From Acidimicrobiales bacterium (GTDB lineage: Bacteria; Actinomycetota; Acidimicrobiia; Acidimicrobiales; GCA-2861595), in the NCBI GenBank assembly GCA_036262515.1, contig DATAIT010000117.1, positions 16,045 through 80,044 on the forward strand: a stretch of DNA of 64,000 bases, read 5' to 3'. The notes under the pieces are model-generated. The model searched no databases and had not been told where the DNA came from. It worked only from the letters and a program-made list of their open reading frames with translations. Made by a program: the position numbers and the translations under genes. Position 1 is the first letter of the stretch; every line of letters begins with the position of its first letter. Positions 51,510 to 59,915 of the stretch are shown piece by piece.

Positions 51510-53027
51510 TCAGTGGATCCTGCACTCGGGCACCAGGCCTCCGTCGCGCCGCGTGCACTGCGTGCCGTAGCCCTGCCCGAGGATCTGCGCCACCAGCGCA
51601 GGGTGGGCCCGGCGGTTGGACTCGAGGGTGGGCCGCACGAGCTGCGTGGGACCGGCCGGTGTGGCCGCGAAGGGGTGACCCGGCGACCACTCGACGCCGA
51701 GCTGGTAGGGCGGATCGGTGGGGGCCGGCCCGGAGGCGCCCCGCTCCATCGTCACGATGGCGACCTCGTCGGGCGTGCGGGCCAGGTGGCGGTCCCGGGT
51801 GAAGCCGAACTCCAGCGATGCGAACGTGACGGGGCCCGCCTCCTCCATCCCCCGGACGACCTTGGCCCGGTCGGTGGAGCCGGCCTTGCGCACGCCGGCC
51901 AGCAGCGCGGCCAGCGCGTCGGGCGCCGACTCCTCCCCTCCAGTGGGCTCGCGGCCGAGGTACTTGCGCATCCACCCTCCGATGGCGAAGGACGGCAGGT
52001 AGACCAGACCCCCGACGTGCCAGGCGGTGACGGTGCCGACCCGCGCCTTGTCGCCGGCCAGCTCCACCCAGCTCCGATCCCCCGTTCCGGGCGGGGACCC
52101 GAAAACGTGCGGGTGCCAGCCGGCGTCGCGCCCGCGCTTGGCCGCCGGAGTGTCGACGTAGGCGGCGCCCAGGTCATGGAGTTGCGACACGACGCCCGCC
52201 GTGTTGGTGTTCAGCCCGTCGATGTAGAGGACCTCCGGCCGGCCCTCGCGCAGGCGCTGGAGCTGGGGTCCGTAGTCGGAGTCCACCAGAGAGAACGTCT
52301 CCACCCCCGTGATCTCGATCCCGGCCCGTGTGAACGACTCCTCGAAGCGGGCTCTCGCCGTCGCGCCGGGGTCCAGCAGCGCGTCGTACATGTAGGCGGC
52401 CGTGCGGTAGCCGCGGTCCGCCGCCGCATACGTGGCCAGCACCGACTTGGCGTAGCGGTCGGGAAGGAGGATCTGGAACACCGACCGCCCGGCCCGGTCG
52501 CCGTCGGGATAGAGGTGGCCCGAGGAGAAGGGATCGTTGAAGACGGCCACCAGCGGCATCTGGTCGCGCTTGACCTGTGGGAGGGCCTGGCTGAAGCCCA
52601 CCGCTCCGCACCACAGGATGCCGACGACCCCTTTGCTGGCCAGGTCTGCGTACACGCGCGGCCCGGCCGCCGGATCGATTCCGGTGTCGCGCTGGACCAG
52701 TTCGACCTTGCGCCCGCCCACGCCACCCGTGCTGTTCACCTGGCGGACGGCTGCGTCGAGCGAGCGGTCGACGATGGCCCCGAGGAAGGCGCCGACCCCC
52801 GAGAAGGGCGCCACCACGCCGATCCGCAGCGTGTCCGACGCGCCGCCGCGACCACCCGTGGCGGGGCCGGCGCTCCCGGGCGGGCCGTCGTCGCCATGGG
52901 CGCAGGAGACGAGCAACGCCGGGACGCCGGCGGCCGCCGCAGCAGCCAGGCCGGCATGTCCCGCCCACTGGAGGAACCGTCGCCGGGAGACTGCGCAGCC
53001 GCTTCCCGGCCGCGGCGGCGGGCGCAC
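51510..53027 (-). CDS. Branched-chain-type substrate-binding lipoprotein
   Basis: This is a 505-residue type I periplasmic-binding protein. The leader has a twin-arginine motif (SRRRFLQWAG) and lipobox LLVSC. The mature part has SDTLRIGVVAPFSGVGAF, then AAVRQVNSTGGVGGRK, as in Leu/Ile/Val-binding proteins. The ligand is unknown; the family also takes amides, urea and aromatic acids. GTG at 53027 lies eight bases after the rubrerythrin stop. ATG candidates are not available close by. Confidence 0.87.
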   Translation of the reverse strand: MRPPPRPGSGCAVSRRRFLQWAGHAGLAAAAAAGVPALLVSCAHGDDGPPGSAGPATGGRGGASDTLRIGVVAPFSGVGAFLGAIVDRSLDAAVRQVNSTGGVGGRKVELVQRDTGIDPAAGPRVYADLASKGVVGILWCGAVGFSQALPQVKRDQMPLVAVFNDPFSSGHLYPDGDRAGRSVFQILLPDRYAKSVLATYAAADRGYRTAAYMYDALLDPGATARARFEESFTRAGIEITGVETFSLVDSDYGPQLQRLREGRPEVLYIDGLNTNTAGVVSQLHDLGAAYVDTPAAKRGRDAGWHPHVFGSPPGTGDRSWVELAGDKARVGTVTAWHVGGLVYLPSFAIGGWMRKYLGREPTGGEESAPDALAALLAGVRKAGSTDRAKVVRGMEEAGPVTFASLEFGFTRDRHLARTPDEVAIVTMERGASGPAPTDPPYQLGVEWSPGHPFAATPAGPTQLVRPTLESNRRAHPALVAQILGQGYGTQCTRRDGGLVPECRIH

Positions 53028-53035
53028 CCGTGGAC

Positions 53036-53449
53036 CTACGACAGGCTCTCGAGCCCGGCCGTGAGGCGCCCGGCGTGGCTGCGCTCGGCCCGGGCCACCG
53101 TGTCGAACCAGTCGGCCACGTCGTCGAAGCCTTCCTCGCGGGCGACGCGCGCGTACAGGGGATAGGCCTCGGTGTACTCGCGGGTCTCCGCCTCGATGGA
53201 CTGCTTGAGGTTGTCCTCGGTGGAGGCGCCGTCGTCCTCGTCGCCCGGCCCGCCGAAGAGGTAGTCGAGGTGGCCGAAGGCGTGGTTGTTCTCCCCTTCC
53301 GCCAGCGACCGGAACAACGTGGCGATGTCCGGGTACCCCTCGGCCTCGGCTCGCTGGGCGAAGTACAGGAACCTCCCGTTCGCCTCGCTCTCCGAGGCGA
53401 AAGCCTTGCGGAGGTTGGCCTCGGTGCGGGAGCCGTCGAGCTTCACCAT
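53036..53449 (-). CDS. Rubrerythrin-like diiron protein without rubredoxin domain
   Basis: This 137-residue four-helix protein has the diiron ligands in FASESEANGRFLYFA, LAEGENNHAFGH, SIEAETREYTEAY and RAERSHAGRLT. The C-terminal rubredoxin-like domain of classical rubrerythrin is absent. It may scavenge peroxide. It opens the ABC-transporter unit with only eight bases to the binding-protein gene. The ATG at 53449 is six bases after TAGGGT. Confidence 0.9.
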   Translation of the reverse strand: MVKLDGSRTEANLRKAFASESEANGRFLYFAQRAEAEGYPDIATLFRSLAEGENNHAFGHLDYLFGGPGDEDDGASTEDNLKQSIEAETREYTEAYPLYARVAREEGFDDVADWFDTVARAERSHAGRLTAGLESLS

Positions 53450-53455
53450 CCCTCG

Positions 53456-53461
53456 ACCCTA
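53456..53461 (-). promoter_or_regulatory. -10 hexamer of the rubrerythrin-ABC operon
   Basis: TAGGGT on the minus strand lies six bases before the ATG at 53449, consistent with leaderless transcription of the operon. Confidence 0.55.
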
Positions 53462-53494
53462 ACGAAGCCGGTCGGGTCGGCGGCGACGGCCCCG

Positions 53495-53500
53495 TAGGAT
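53495..53500 (+). promoter_or_regulatory. -10 hexamer of the CaCA antiporter gene
   Basis: TAGGAT ends seven bases before the ATG at 53508. The AGGA also resembles a ribosome site, so the reading is ambiguous. Confidence 0.4.
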
Positions 53501-53507
53501 GCCCGCG

Positions 53508-54827
53508 ATGACGACCACCGAGGAGGACCTGCACGAGGACGTCAACCCGTCCCGTCAGCGTCTCGCCCTCGGGCTCGCCGTCCTCGTCACCGTCCCGGGT
53601 GTCGCCCTGCGCATCGGTGACGGCCACCTCGCCGACCCGCTGGCGGCGCTGCTGTTCGGGCTGGCCATCGTGGGTGCCGCCTTCCTCCTCTCGTGGGCGG
53701 CCGAGGTCGCCCAGCTCGACATCTCGGCGGGGATGGCCATCGCCCTCCTCGCCTTCATCGCCGTGCTCCCCGAGTACGCCGTCGACCTCGTGTTCGCCAT
53801 CAAGGGCGGCAACGCCTTCGAGCAGACGGGCCGCGAGTGCCTGGCGCCGGGAGGCGGCGAGTCGCCGTGCGGGCTGGCGCTGGCCAACATGACCGGCGCC
53901 AACCGTCTCCTGATCGGCGTGGGCTGGAGCGTCGTCGGCTTCATCGCCTACCGCCAGTGGAAGAAGCGCGGGCTGGCCGACAGAGGCAGGGAGATCCGCC
54001 TCGAACGATCGCACTCGGTGGAACTGGCCTTCCTGGTGGTCGCCACCATGTACTCGCTGACGTTGCCGATGAAGCGGTCGATCACCTTGTTCGACGCCGG
54101 TGTCCTCGTCACGATCTTCGTCGTGTACACCGTCCGGATCTCGCGGGCCCCTGCCGAGGAACCGCACCTCGTCGGTCCCGCTCGCTGGGTCGGGTGCTTC
54201 GGGGTGCGGAACCGGCGCCTCACCGTCGCCGCCCTCTTCCTGTTCGCGGCGTCCGTCATCCTGCTGTGCGCCGAGCACTTCGCCGAGGCGCTGGTGGCGT
54301 CAGGCCACTCCCTCGGCGTCAGCGAGTTCCTGCTCGTGCAGTGGCTGGCGCCGCTGGCCTCCGAGGCGCCCGAGCTCCTGGTGGCGTGCCTGTACGCGTG
54401 GCGGCTCAACACCAACGCCGCCCTCGGCACGCTGGTGTCGTCCAAGGTCAACCAGTGGACGCTGCTCGTCGGCACCCTGCCCATCGCCTTCGCCGTCGCC
54501 TCCGGCGGTACCCACGGCCTGCCCATCGTCGGCAACCAGCGCGAGGAGCTGTTCCTCACCGCGTCCCAGTCGGCGTTCGCAGTGTCCATCCTGGTGAACC
54601 TGTCGATGTCGCTGAAGGAAGCCGGCCTGCTGTTCGTCCTGTTCATGGTGCAGTTCGTGGCCGGCGCCGTCGGGCCGCAGTCGATCCACGACGAGGTGCG
54701 CATCGCCACCGGCGTCGTCTACTTGGGGCTGGCCGCCGCCCTGCTGTTCCGGTCCCGCAAGCAGGTCCCGGTGCTGTTGAACGACGGCTTCCGCACGTCG
54801 TACGCGGTGATGAGCGCCGAGGGCTGA
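53508..54827 (+). CDS. Sodium/calcium exchanger-family (CaCA) antiporter
   Basis: This 439-residue membrane protein has about ten to eleven helices and two inverted alpha repeats: AIALLAFIAVLPEYAVDLVF and VQWLAPLASEAPELLVACLY, with the ion-coordinating glutamates (PE). Such carriers exchange Ca2+ or related ions for Na+ or H+. I use the ATG at 53508 rather than the one at 53499 because it has better upstream spacing. Confidence 0.88.
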   Translation: MTTTEEDLHEDVNPSRQRLALGLAVLVTVPGVALRIGDGHLADPLAALLFGLAIVGAAFLLSWAAEVAQLDISAGMAIALLAFIAVLPEYAVDLVFAIKGGNAFEQTGRECLAPGGGESPCGLALANMTGANRLLIGVGWSVVGFIAYRQWKKRGLADRGREIRLERSHSVELAFLVVATMYSLTLPMKRSITLFDAGVLVTIFVVYTVRISRAPAEEPHLVGPARWVGCFGVRNRRLTVAALFLFAASVILLCAEHFAEALVASGHSLGVSEFLLVQWLAPLASEAPELLVACLYAWRLNTNAALGTLVSSKVNQWTLLVGTLPIAFAVASGGTHGLPIVGNQREELFLTASQSAFAVSILVNLSMSLKEAGLLFVLFMVQFVAGAVGPQSIHDEVRIATGVVYLGLAAALLFRSRKQVPVLLNDGFRTSYAVMSAEG

Positions 54828-54831
54828 CACG

Positions 54832-56466
54832 GTGACCGGGGCCTTCGCCCGGGCGGCCGCCCTCGACCGGATGACGTCGGAGCACTACGACGTGCTGGTC
54901 ATCGGGGGCGGCATCACGGGGGCGGGCGTGGCGCTCGACGCCGCCGCCCGGGGCCTGCGCACCGCGCTGCTGGAGCGCAGGGACTTCGCCGCGGGGACCT
55001 CGTCGAAGTCGTCCAAGCTCGTGCACGGCGGGCTGCGGTACCTCCAGCAGCGCGAGCTGCGACTGGTGCGGGCCAACCTGGCCGAGCGGCAGCGCCTGCT
55101 GGCGAACGCCCCCCACCTGGTCCGGCCCCTGGCCTTCGTCGTGCCCCTCCTCGGCGCCGGAGGGGTGGTCAGCGAGGCCCTGGCCCGCGGCTATTCCACC
55201 GCCCTGTGGGCCTACGACCTCAGCGGCGGCGTGCGCATCGGGCACCGCCACCGGCGGCTGCCGCCCGGCGACGTCCTCGCCGCGCTGCCAGCCCTGGCCC
55301 GGGGCCGGGTCGCCTCCGGGTTCGAGTACCACGACGCCTTCGCCGACGATGCCCGCCTCACGCTGGCCGTGGTGCGCACCGCCGTCCTCGACCACGGGGC
55401 GGTGGCAGCCAACCACGCCCCGGTCGCCGGCCTGCTGTCGGGCGGCGGCCGTGTCCACGGAGCCGTCCTCGAGGACGGCTCCGAGGTGCGGGCCGGCGTG
55501 GTGGTCAACGCCGCCGGCGTGTGGGCCGACCAGGTCGACGCCCTGCACCGCGGTGACCGTCACCCCATGCTGCGCCCGGCCAAGGGGATCCACGTCACCG
55601 TCGAGCGCTCGCGGCTCCCTGTCGGCACCGCCGCCGTCCTTCCGGTGCCGGGCGACGGGCGGTCGATCTTCGTCGTGCCGTGGGGCGACCGGGTGTACAT
55701 CGGCACCACCGACACCGAGTACGCCGGGGCGCTCGACGACCCGCCGTGCACGGCCGACGACGTGGCCTACCTGCTCGCCGCCGCCAACGCCGCCGTGGCC
55801 GAGCCGCTGCGGCCCTCCGACGTGGTCGGCACGTGGGCCGGGCTCCGGCCCCTCCTCGACGACGTGCGGTCGAAGCGCACCTCGGACCTGTCCCGGCGCC
55901 ACCGCGTCACCGCCGACGCCAACATGGTCACCGTCACCGGCGGCAAGCTCACGACGTACCGGAGGATGGCGGCCGACGCCGTCGACCGGGTGGTGGCCAT
56001 CCTCGGGCGAGGGGCACGCCGGAGCCCCACGGCGAAGATCCGCCTGCACGGGTCCCTGCCATCCGATCCGCCCGGCGCAGGGCCACTCGACGCCGCCGCG
56101 GCCGCCCACCTGGCGTCCCGGTACGGCAGCGAGGCGAGCATCGTCGCCGCGCTGGTGGCTGCCGATCCCGACCTGGCCCGCCCCCTGGTCCCCGGGCTGC
56201 CGTACCTGCGGGCCGAGGCCGTCCACGCCGCCCGGGCCGAGATGGCCCACACCCTCGACGACGTCCTGAGCCGACGGACCCGCGCCCGCATCCTGGCCCG
56301 CGACGCGTCGTCGGCGGCGGCGACCGACGTGGCCCGCCTGCTGGCGCCCGAGCTGGGATGGTCGCCTGCACGTGCGGCCGACGAGGCGGCCGCGTACGTG
56401 GCCGCCTCGTCGGCCGAGCGGGCTGCCGCCGGCCTGGCGCCCACCGTGGCCGGGCCGTCCCAGTGA
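54832..56466 (+). CDS. glpD: Glycerol-3-phosphate dehydrogenase
   Basis: This 544-residue membrane-associated flavoenzyme oxidises glycerol 3-phosphate to dihydroxyacetone phosphate. It has the FAD motif LVIGGGITGAGVALDAAARG, the KLVHGGLRYLQQRELRLV region and RPAKGIHVTVERSRLP of the GlpD family, with the C-terminal helical domain. It starts with GTG at 54832, four bases after the antiporter gene. It is coupled to the next flavoprotein by a GTGA overlap, forming a glycerol unit with glpK. Confidence 0.95.
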   Translation: MTGAFARAAALDRMTSEHYDVLVIGGGITGAGVALDAAARGLRTALLERRDFAAGTSSKSSKLVHGGLRYLQQRELRLVRANLAERQRLLANAPHLVRPLAFVVPLLGAGGVVSEALARGYSTALWAYDLSGGVRIGHRHRRLPPGDVLAALPALARGRVASGFEYHDAFADDARLTLAVVRTAVLDHGAVAANHAPVAGLLSGGGRVHGAVLEDGSEVRAGVVVNAAGVWADQVDALHRGDRHPMLRPAKGIHVTVERSRLPVGTAAVLPVPGDGRSIFVVPWGDRVYIGTTDTEYAGALDDPPCTADDVAYLLAAANAAVAEPLRPSDVVGTWAGLRPLLDDVRSKRTSDLSRRHRVTADANMVTVTGGKLTTYRRMAADAVDRVVAILGRGARRSPTAKIRLHGSLPSDPPGAGPLDAAAAAHLASRYGSEASIVAALVAADPDLARPLVPGLPYLRAEAVHAARAEMAHTLDDVLSRRTRARILARDASSAAATDVARLLAPELGWSPARAADEAAAYVAASSAERAAAGLAPTVAGPSQ

Positions 56467-57923
56467 CGTCGCCGGCGCCGATGGACGAGCGTCTCGGCGG
56501 GATCCGGGTCGAGGTGGACGACGCCCTCGCGCAGCGCCTGGCCGCCATCTGCCCGGTGGATGCCGGCGACCAGGCGAGGAGCGACCACGGGCGGGACTGG
56601 TGGCCGCTGGCCATGCGGTGGTCGGGCGAGGGGGCGGTACCGGCCCTGCCGGCCGTGGTCGTGCGTCCCGACGACGCGGAGCAGCTCGCCGCCGTGCTGT
56701 CCGTGTGCTCCGAGGCGCGCGTGCCGGTCACGCCCGCTGCCGGCCGCAGTGGCGTGTGCGGGGGCAGCGTCCCCGTCTTCGGGGGGGTGTCGCTCGACCT
56801 GTGCGGACTGTCCGGCCTCACCGAGGTGGACGATCGGTCCCTGGTCGTCGTCGCCGCCGCCGGGACCAACGGGCAGGCGCTCGAGGACGAGCTGCGCAGC
56901 GAGCACGGGCTCACCCTCGGCCACCGGCCGCAGTCCATCGCCCTCTCGACGGTCGGCGGGTGGCTGGCCTGCCGGTCCGCCGGCCAGTACTCCACCCGCT
57001 ATGGCAAGGTCGAGGACATGGTCGCCGGGATGCAGGTGGTGCTGGCCGGCGGGACGCTGATCCGCACCGGCGGGCGGGCTCCCCGTTCCGCCACCGGCCC
57101 CGATCTCGACCAGTTGTTCGTGGGCAGCGAGGGCACCCTCGGGGTCATCACCGAGGCGACGCTGCGGGTCGCACCCGTGCCCCCGGCCGAGCGGCGGGCC
57201 GCCTTCGGCTTCGCGTCGTTCGAGGAGGGTCTCGACGCCTGCCGCCGGATTTTGCGCCGGGGTGCCACGCCCGCCGCCCTGCGCCTCTACGACCGGACCG
57301 AGTCCGGCCGCAGCTTCTCGGTGGACGGCCGAGCCGTCCTCCTCGTCCTCGACGAGGCCGAACCCCGCCTGGCCGACGCCGTGCTGCACGTCGTCGGCGA
57401 GGAGTGCTCGGCCGCCGAGCGCCTCGACGACGCACTCGTCGACCACTGGCTGGCCCATCGCGACGACGTGTCCGCGCTGGTCGCCGTGGTCGCGTCGGGG
57501 ATCGTGGGCGACACGTGCGAGGTGGCGGCCCGATGGTCGGCCCTTCCCGTGCTGTACCGCTCGGCCCTCGCCGCCCTGGAGACGGTCCCGGGCACCATCG
57601 TGGCGTCGGCCCACCACTCCCACGCCTATCGGGACGGGGCGTGCCTCTACCTCACCTTCGGGGGCTGGCGGGAGGGCGACGGGGCCGGGGACGCGTACTA
57701 CGTGGAGGCGTGGGACGCCGTCAGCGAGGCCGTGCTCGCTGCCGGTGGCGCCATCAGCCACCATCACGGCGTGGGGCTCACCCGCGCCCGCTTCCTGCGC
57801 TCGGCCCTGGGTGACGCGTTCGACACGCTGGTCGCGGTCAAGGCCGCCCTCGATCCGAACGGCATCATGAACCCGGGCAAGCTCGGCCTCCCGTCACCGT
57901 GGGGCGACCCGGCGTGGCCGTGA
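56463..57923 (+). CDS. Alkyldihydroxyacetonephosphate synthase-like FAD-binding protein
   Basis: This 486-residue FAD_binding_4 flavoprotein resembles eukaryotic AGPS, which swaps an acyl for an alkyl chain on DHAP to start ether lipids. Matching segments are the LGHRPQSIALSTVGGWLACR FAD loop, DQLFVGSEGTLGVITEATLR and ISHHHGVGLTRARFL, with the HHHGVG active-site histidines of AGPS. Homologs occur beside glpD in mycobacteria, but ether-lipid activity is unproven. GTG at 56463 overlaps the glpD stop; ATG at 56481 is an alternative. Confidence 0.85.
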   Translation: MTSPAPMDERLGGIRVEVDDALAQRLAAICPVDAGDQARSDHGRDWWPLAMRWSGEGAVPALPAVVVRPDDAEQLAAVLSVCSEARVPVTPAAGRSGVCGGSVPVFGGVSLDLCGLSGLTEVDDRSLVVVAAAGTNGQALEDELRSEHGLTLGHRPQSIALSTVGGWLACRSAGQYSTRYGKVEDMVAGMQVVLAGGTLIRTGGRAPRSATGPDLDQLFVGSEGTLGVITEATLRVAPVPPAERRAAFGFASFEEGLDACRRILRRGATPAALRLYDRTESGRSFSVDGRAVLLVLDEAEPRLADAVLHVVGEECSAAERLDDALVDHWLAHRDDVSALVAVVASGIVGDTCEVAARWSALPVLYRSALAALETVPGTIVASAHHSHAYRDGACLYLTFGGWREGDGAGDAYYVEAWDAVSEAVLAAGGAISHHHGVGLTRARFLRSALGDAFDTLVAVKAALDPNGIMNPGKLGLPSPWGDPAWP

Positions 57924-58387
57924 GACGGGGCGGCGGCGGTCTCGACTGGCGGGCGGTGGCCGACGGAGCCGTCATCACGGTGGCCGTCACCATGCCGCCG
58001 ACGATCCTGGTCCGCCTCCTGAAGGACACCGACCTCGGCGGCCAGGAGTCGAACCTGTGGTTCGTCCCGCTGCTGGCGCTGCTCCTCGGCAGCGCGCTGG
58101 GAGGGCACCGGGCGGCCAGGCGCCGCCTCGACGCACCGCTCAAGCACGCGGCGGCGGCGGCCGCAGCCGGCTTCGCGGTGATGGCGGCCGTTGCCCTCGG
58201 CCGCCGCCTGGTCACGGGCGACGGCATCACCGTGCCCCTGGTGGTGACCCTCCTGCTCCTCCTGCAGATCACCGTGTCGCTCGCCATCATCGGCGGCTAC
58301 GTGGCCATCCGTCGCGAGGCCGCCGCCTCGGGGCGCATCGGCGCCGGCGCCGGCGGCGACCCGCCCCGACCTCCGGGCGAGCGATGA
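57920..58387 (+). CDS. Small polytopic membrane protein in glycerol operon
   Basis: This is a 155-residue protein with about four hydrophobic segments (near 15-35, 47-65, 75-92 and 105-130), including FVPLLALLLGSALGGHRAAR. A Gly/Pro-rich tail follows. It starts with GTG at 57920, overlapping the previous stop, so it is translated with the flavoprotein. I recognise no family name; it may assist the membrane enzymes of the operon. Confidence 0.7.
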   Translation: MRRGGGGLDWRAVADGAVITVAVTMPPTILVRLLKDTDLGGQESNLWFVPLLALLLGSALGGHRAARRRLDAPLKHAAAAAAAGFAVMAAVALGRRLVTGDGITVPLVVTLLLLLQITVSLAIIGGYVAIRREAAASGRIGAGAGGDPPRPPGER

Positions 58388-58400
58388 CCGGGTCGCCCTG

Positions 58401-59843
58401 GTGAGCGTCCTGGTGATCGACGCCGGCACGAGCAGCGTGCGCGCCGCCGTCGTCCGCGCCGACGGCACGGTCGGCGCCGTCCACCGGCGCAGGGTGCCAC
58501 CGTCACGGCCGAGCGACGGCTTCGTGGAGATCGACGCCCGGGCCCTGGCGGACGCCGCCCTCGACGTCGCCCGTCGGGCCATGGACGAGGGTGGAGCAGT
58601 GCGGGCGGTGGGCATCGCCAACCAGCGGGCCTCCACCATCGTGTGGGACCGGGGCACCGGGGAGCCGGTGGGTGCGGGCATCGGCTGGCAGGACATACGA
58701 ACCGCCGCCATGTGCCTCATGCTCCAGGCCCGCGGCGTGCGCCTCGCGCCGAACGCGTCGGCCACCAAGCTGGCCGTGCTGCTCGACATAGCCGACCCCG
58801 GGCGCACACGTGACCTTTGCTTCGGCACCGTCGACACCTGGCTGGCGTGGACCCTTTCGGGCGGCGCGCTCCACGTGACCGATGCCGGCAACGCCGGCGT
58901 CACCGGGCTGGTGCTGGCGGACGGCTCGGACTGGGACGAGGCGGTGCTCGACGTGCTGAACATCCCGCCTTCGGTACTCCCCCGCATCGTCGACTCGTCG
59001 GGGATCCTCGGTCCCGCCCTGGCCCTCGACTGCGCGCCGCCGCTGGCCGGCATCGCCGGGGACCAGCAGGCGTCGCTGATCGGCCAGGGCTGCACCCGTC
59101 CCGGGTTGGCCAAGGCCACCTTCGGCACCGGTGGGATGCTCGACCTCTGCGTCGGGCCGCAGCGCCCGTCGTTCGCCGTGCGGGGCGATGCCGGCTGCTT
59201 CCCGATCATCGCCTGGCGTCGGTGCGGCACCCAGGCGTGGGGCATCGAGGCGGTCATGCTGTCGGCGGGCACGGCCGTGGACTGGCTGCGCGACGACCTC
59301 GGCATCCTCGCTTCCGTCGAGGAGTCCGACCCCGTCGCCGCCTCGGTGCCCAACAGCGGCGACGTCTGGTTCGTGCCCGCCCTCGTCGGCCTGGGCACCC
59401 CACACTGGGACTTCGGCGCCCGGGGAACCCTGGTCGGGCTCACCCGGGGCAGCGGGCGGGCGCAGGTGGTGCGGGCCGTCCTCGAAGGCGTGGCCCACCG
59501 GGGCGCCGACCTGCTGGAGGCGGCGGAGGCGGACGGCGGCGTCACCGTCCCGACGCTCCGGGTCGACGGCGGGATGACCGGCAACGCCACGTTCGTGCAG
59601 GCCCTGGCCGACGCCTGCCAGCGCCCCATCGAGGTGTCGCCCGTCCAGGAGGCCACCACCCTGGGTGCCGCGTATCTGGCCGGCATGGCGGTGGGCCTGT
59701 GGCGGGACGAGGAGGAGATCGCCGCGCTGTGGGCGCCCCGGCAGGTGGTCGAGCCGCGGCGCAGGCCCGACCGTGACCGCTGGCGCCAGATGGTGGCCCG
59801 ATCCACCGGTACGGTGCCGGAGCTCAGCGCCGTCCAGTTCTGA
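58401..59843 (+). CDS. glpK: Glycerol kinase (FGGY family)
   Basis: This 480-residue kinase phosphorylates glycerol to glycerol 3-phosphate. FGGY features are visible: LVIDAGTSSVRAAVV at the ATP-phosphate site, IGWQDIRTAAM, AGIAGDQQASLIGQGC, and the C-terminal VDGGMTGNATFVQALAD signature. The substrate call relies on the FGGY type and the glpD context; another polyol is possible. It ends the glp unit. The start is GTG at 58401. Confidence 0.85.
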   Translation: MSVLVIDAGTSSVRAAVVRADGTVGAVHRRRVPPSRPSDGFVEIDARALADAALDVARRAMDEGGAVRAVGIANQRASTIVWDRGTGEPVGAGIGWQDIRTAAMCLMLQARGVRLAPNASATKLAVLLDIADPGRTRDLCFGTVDTWLAWTLSGGALHVTDAGNAGVTGLVLADGSDWDEAVLDVLNIPPSVLPRIVDSSGILGPALALDCAPPLAGIAGDQQASLIGQGCTRPGLAKATFGTGGMLDLCVGPQRPSFAVRGDAGCFPIIAWRRCGTQAWGIEAVMLSAGTAVDWLRDDLGILASVEESDPVAASVPNSGDVWFVPALVGLGTPHWDFGARGTLVGLTRGSGRAQVVRAVLEGVAHRGADLLEAAEADGGVTVPTLRVDGGMTGNATFVQALADACQRPIEVSPVQEATTLGAAYLAGMAVGLWRDEEEIAALWAPRQVVEPRRRPDRDRWRQMVARSTGTVPELSAVQF

Positions 59844-59882
59844 TCGGCGGTCCCCGCCCCGCTGCGGGCTGGTCGTCCCGCA

Positions 59883-59913
59883 CCGGCGCCTCGGCGTCTC
59901 CGAGGGGCGCCGG
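59883..59913. terminator. Bidirectional terminator between glpK and sbcC-like gene
   Basis: A hairpin made of CCGGCG/CGCCGG and CCTCGG/CCGAGG with a GG bulge and a 5-base loop lies between the two convergent stops. It can serve both strands. Confidence 0.6.
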
Positions 59914-59915
59914 GG

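Noticed and set aside
51510..54278. A 922-codon reading of the substrate-binding protein
   Set aside because: The part beyond 53027 lies antisense to the CaCA antiporter and through the rubrerythrin gene. The real protein starts with its Tat leader at 53027.
55767..57767. Minus-strand frame of 666 codons
   Set aside because: It runs antisense to glpD and the AGPS-like gene, both of which have clear family motifs; the antisense product is low-complexity.
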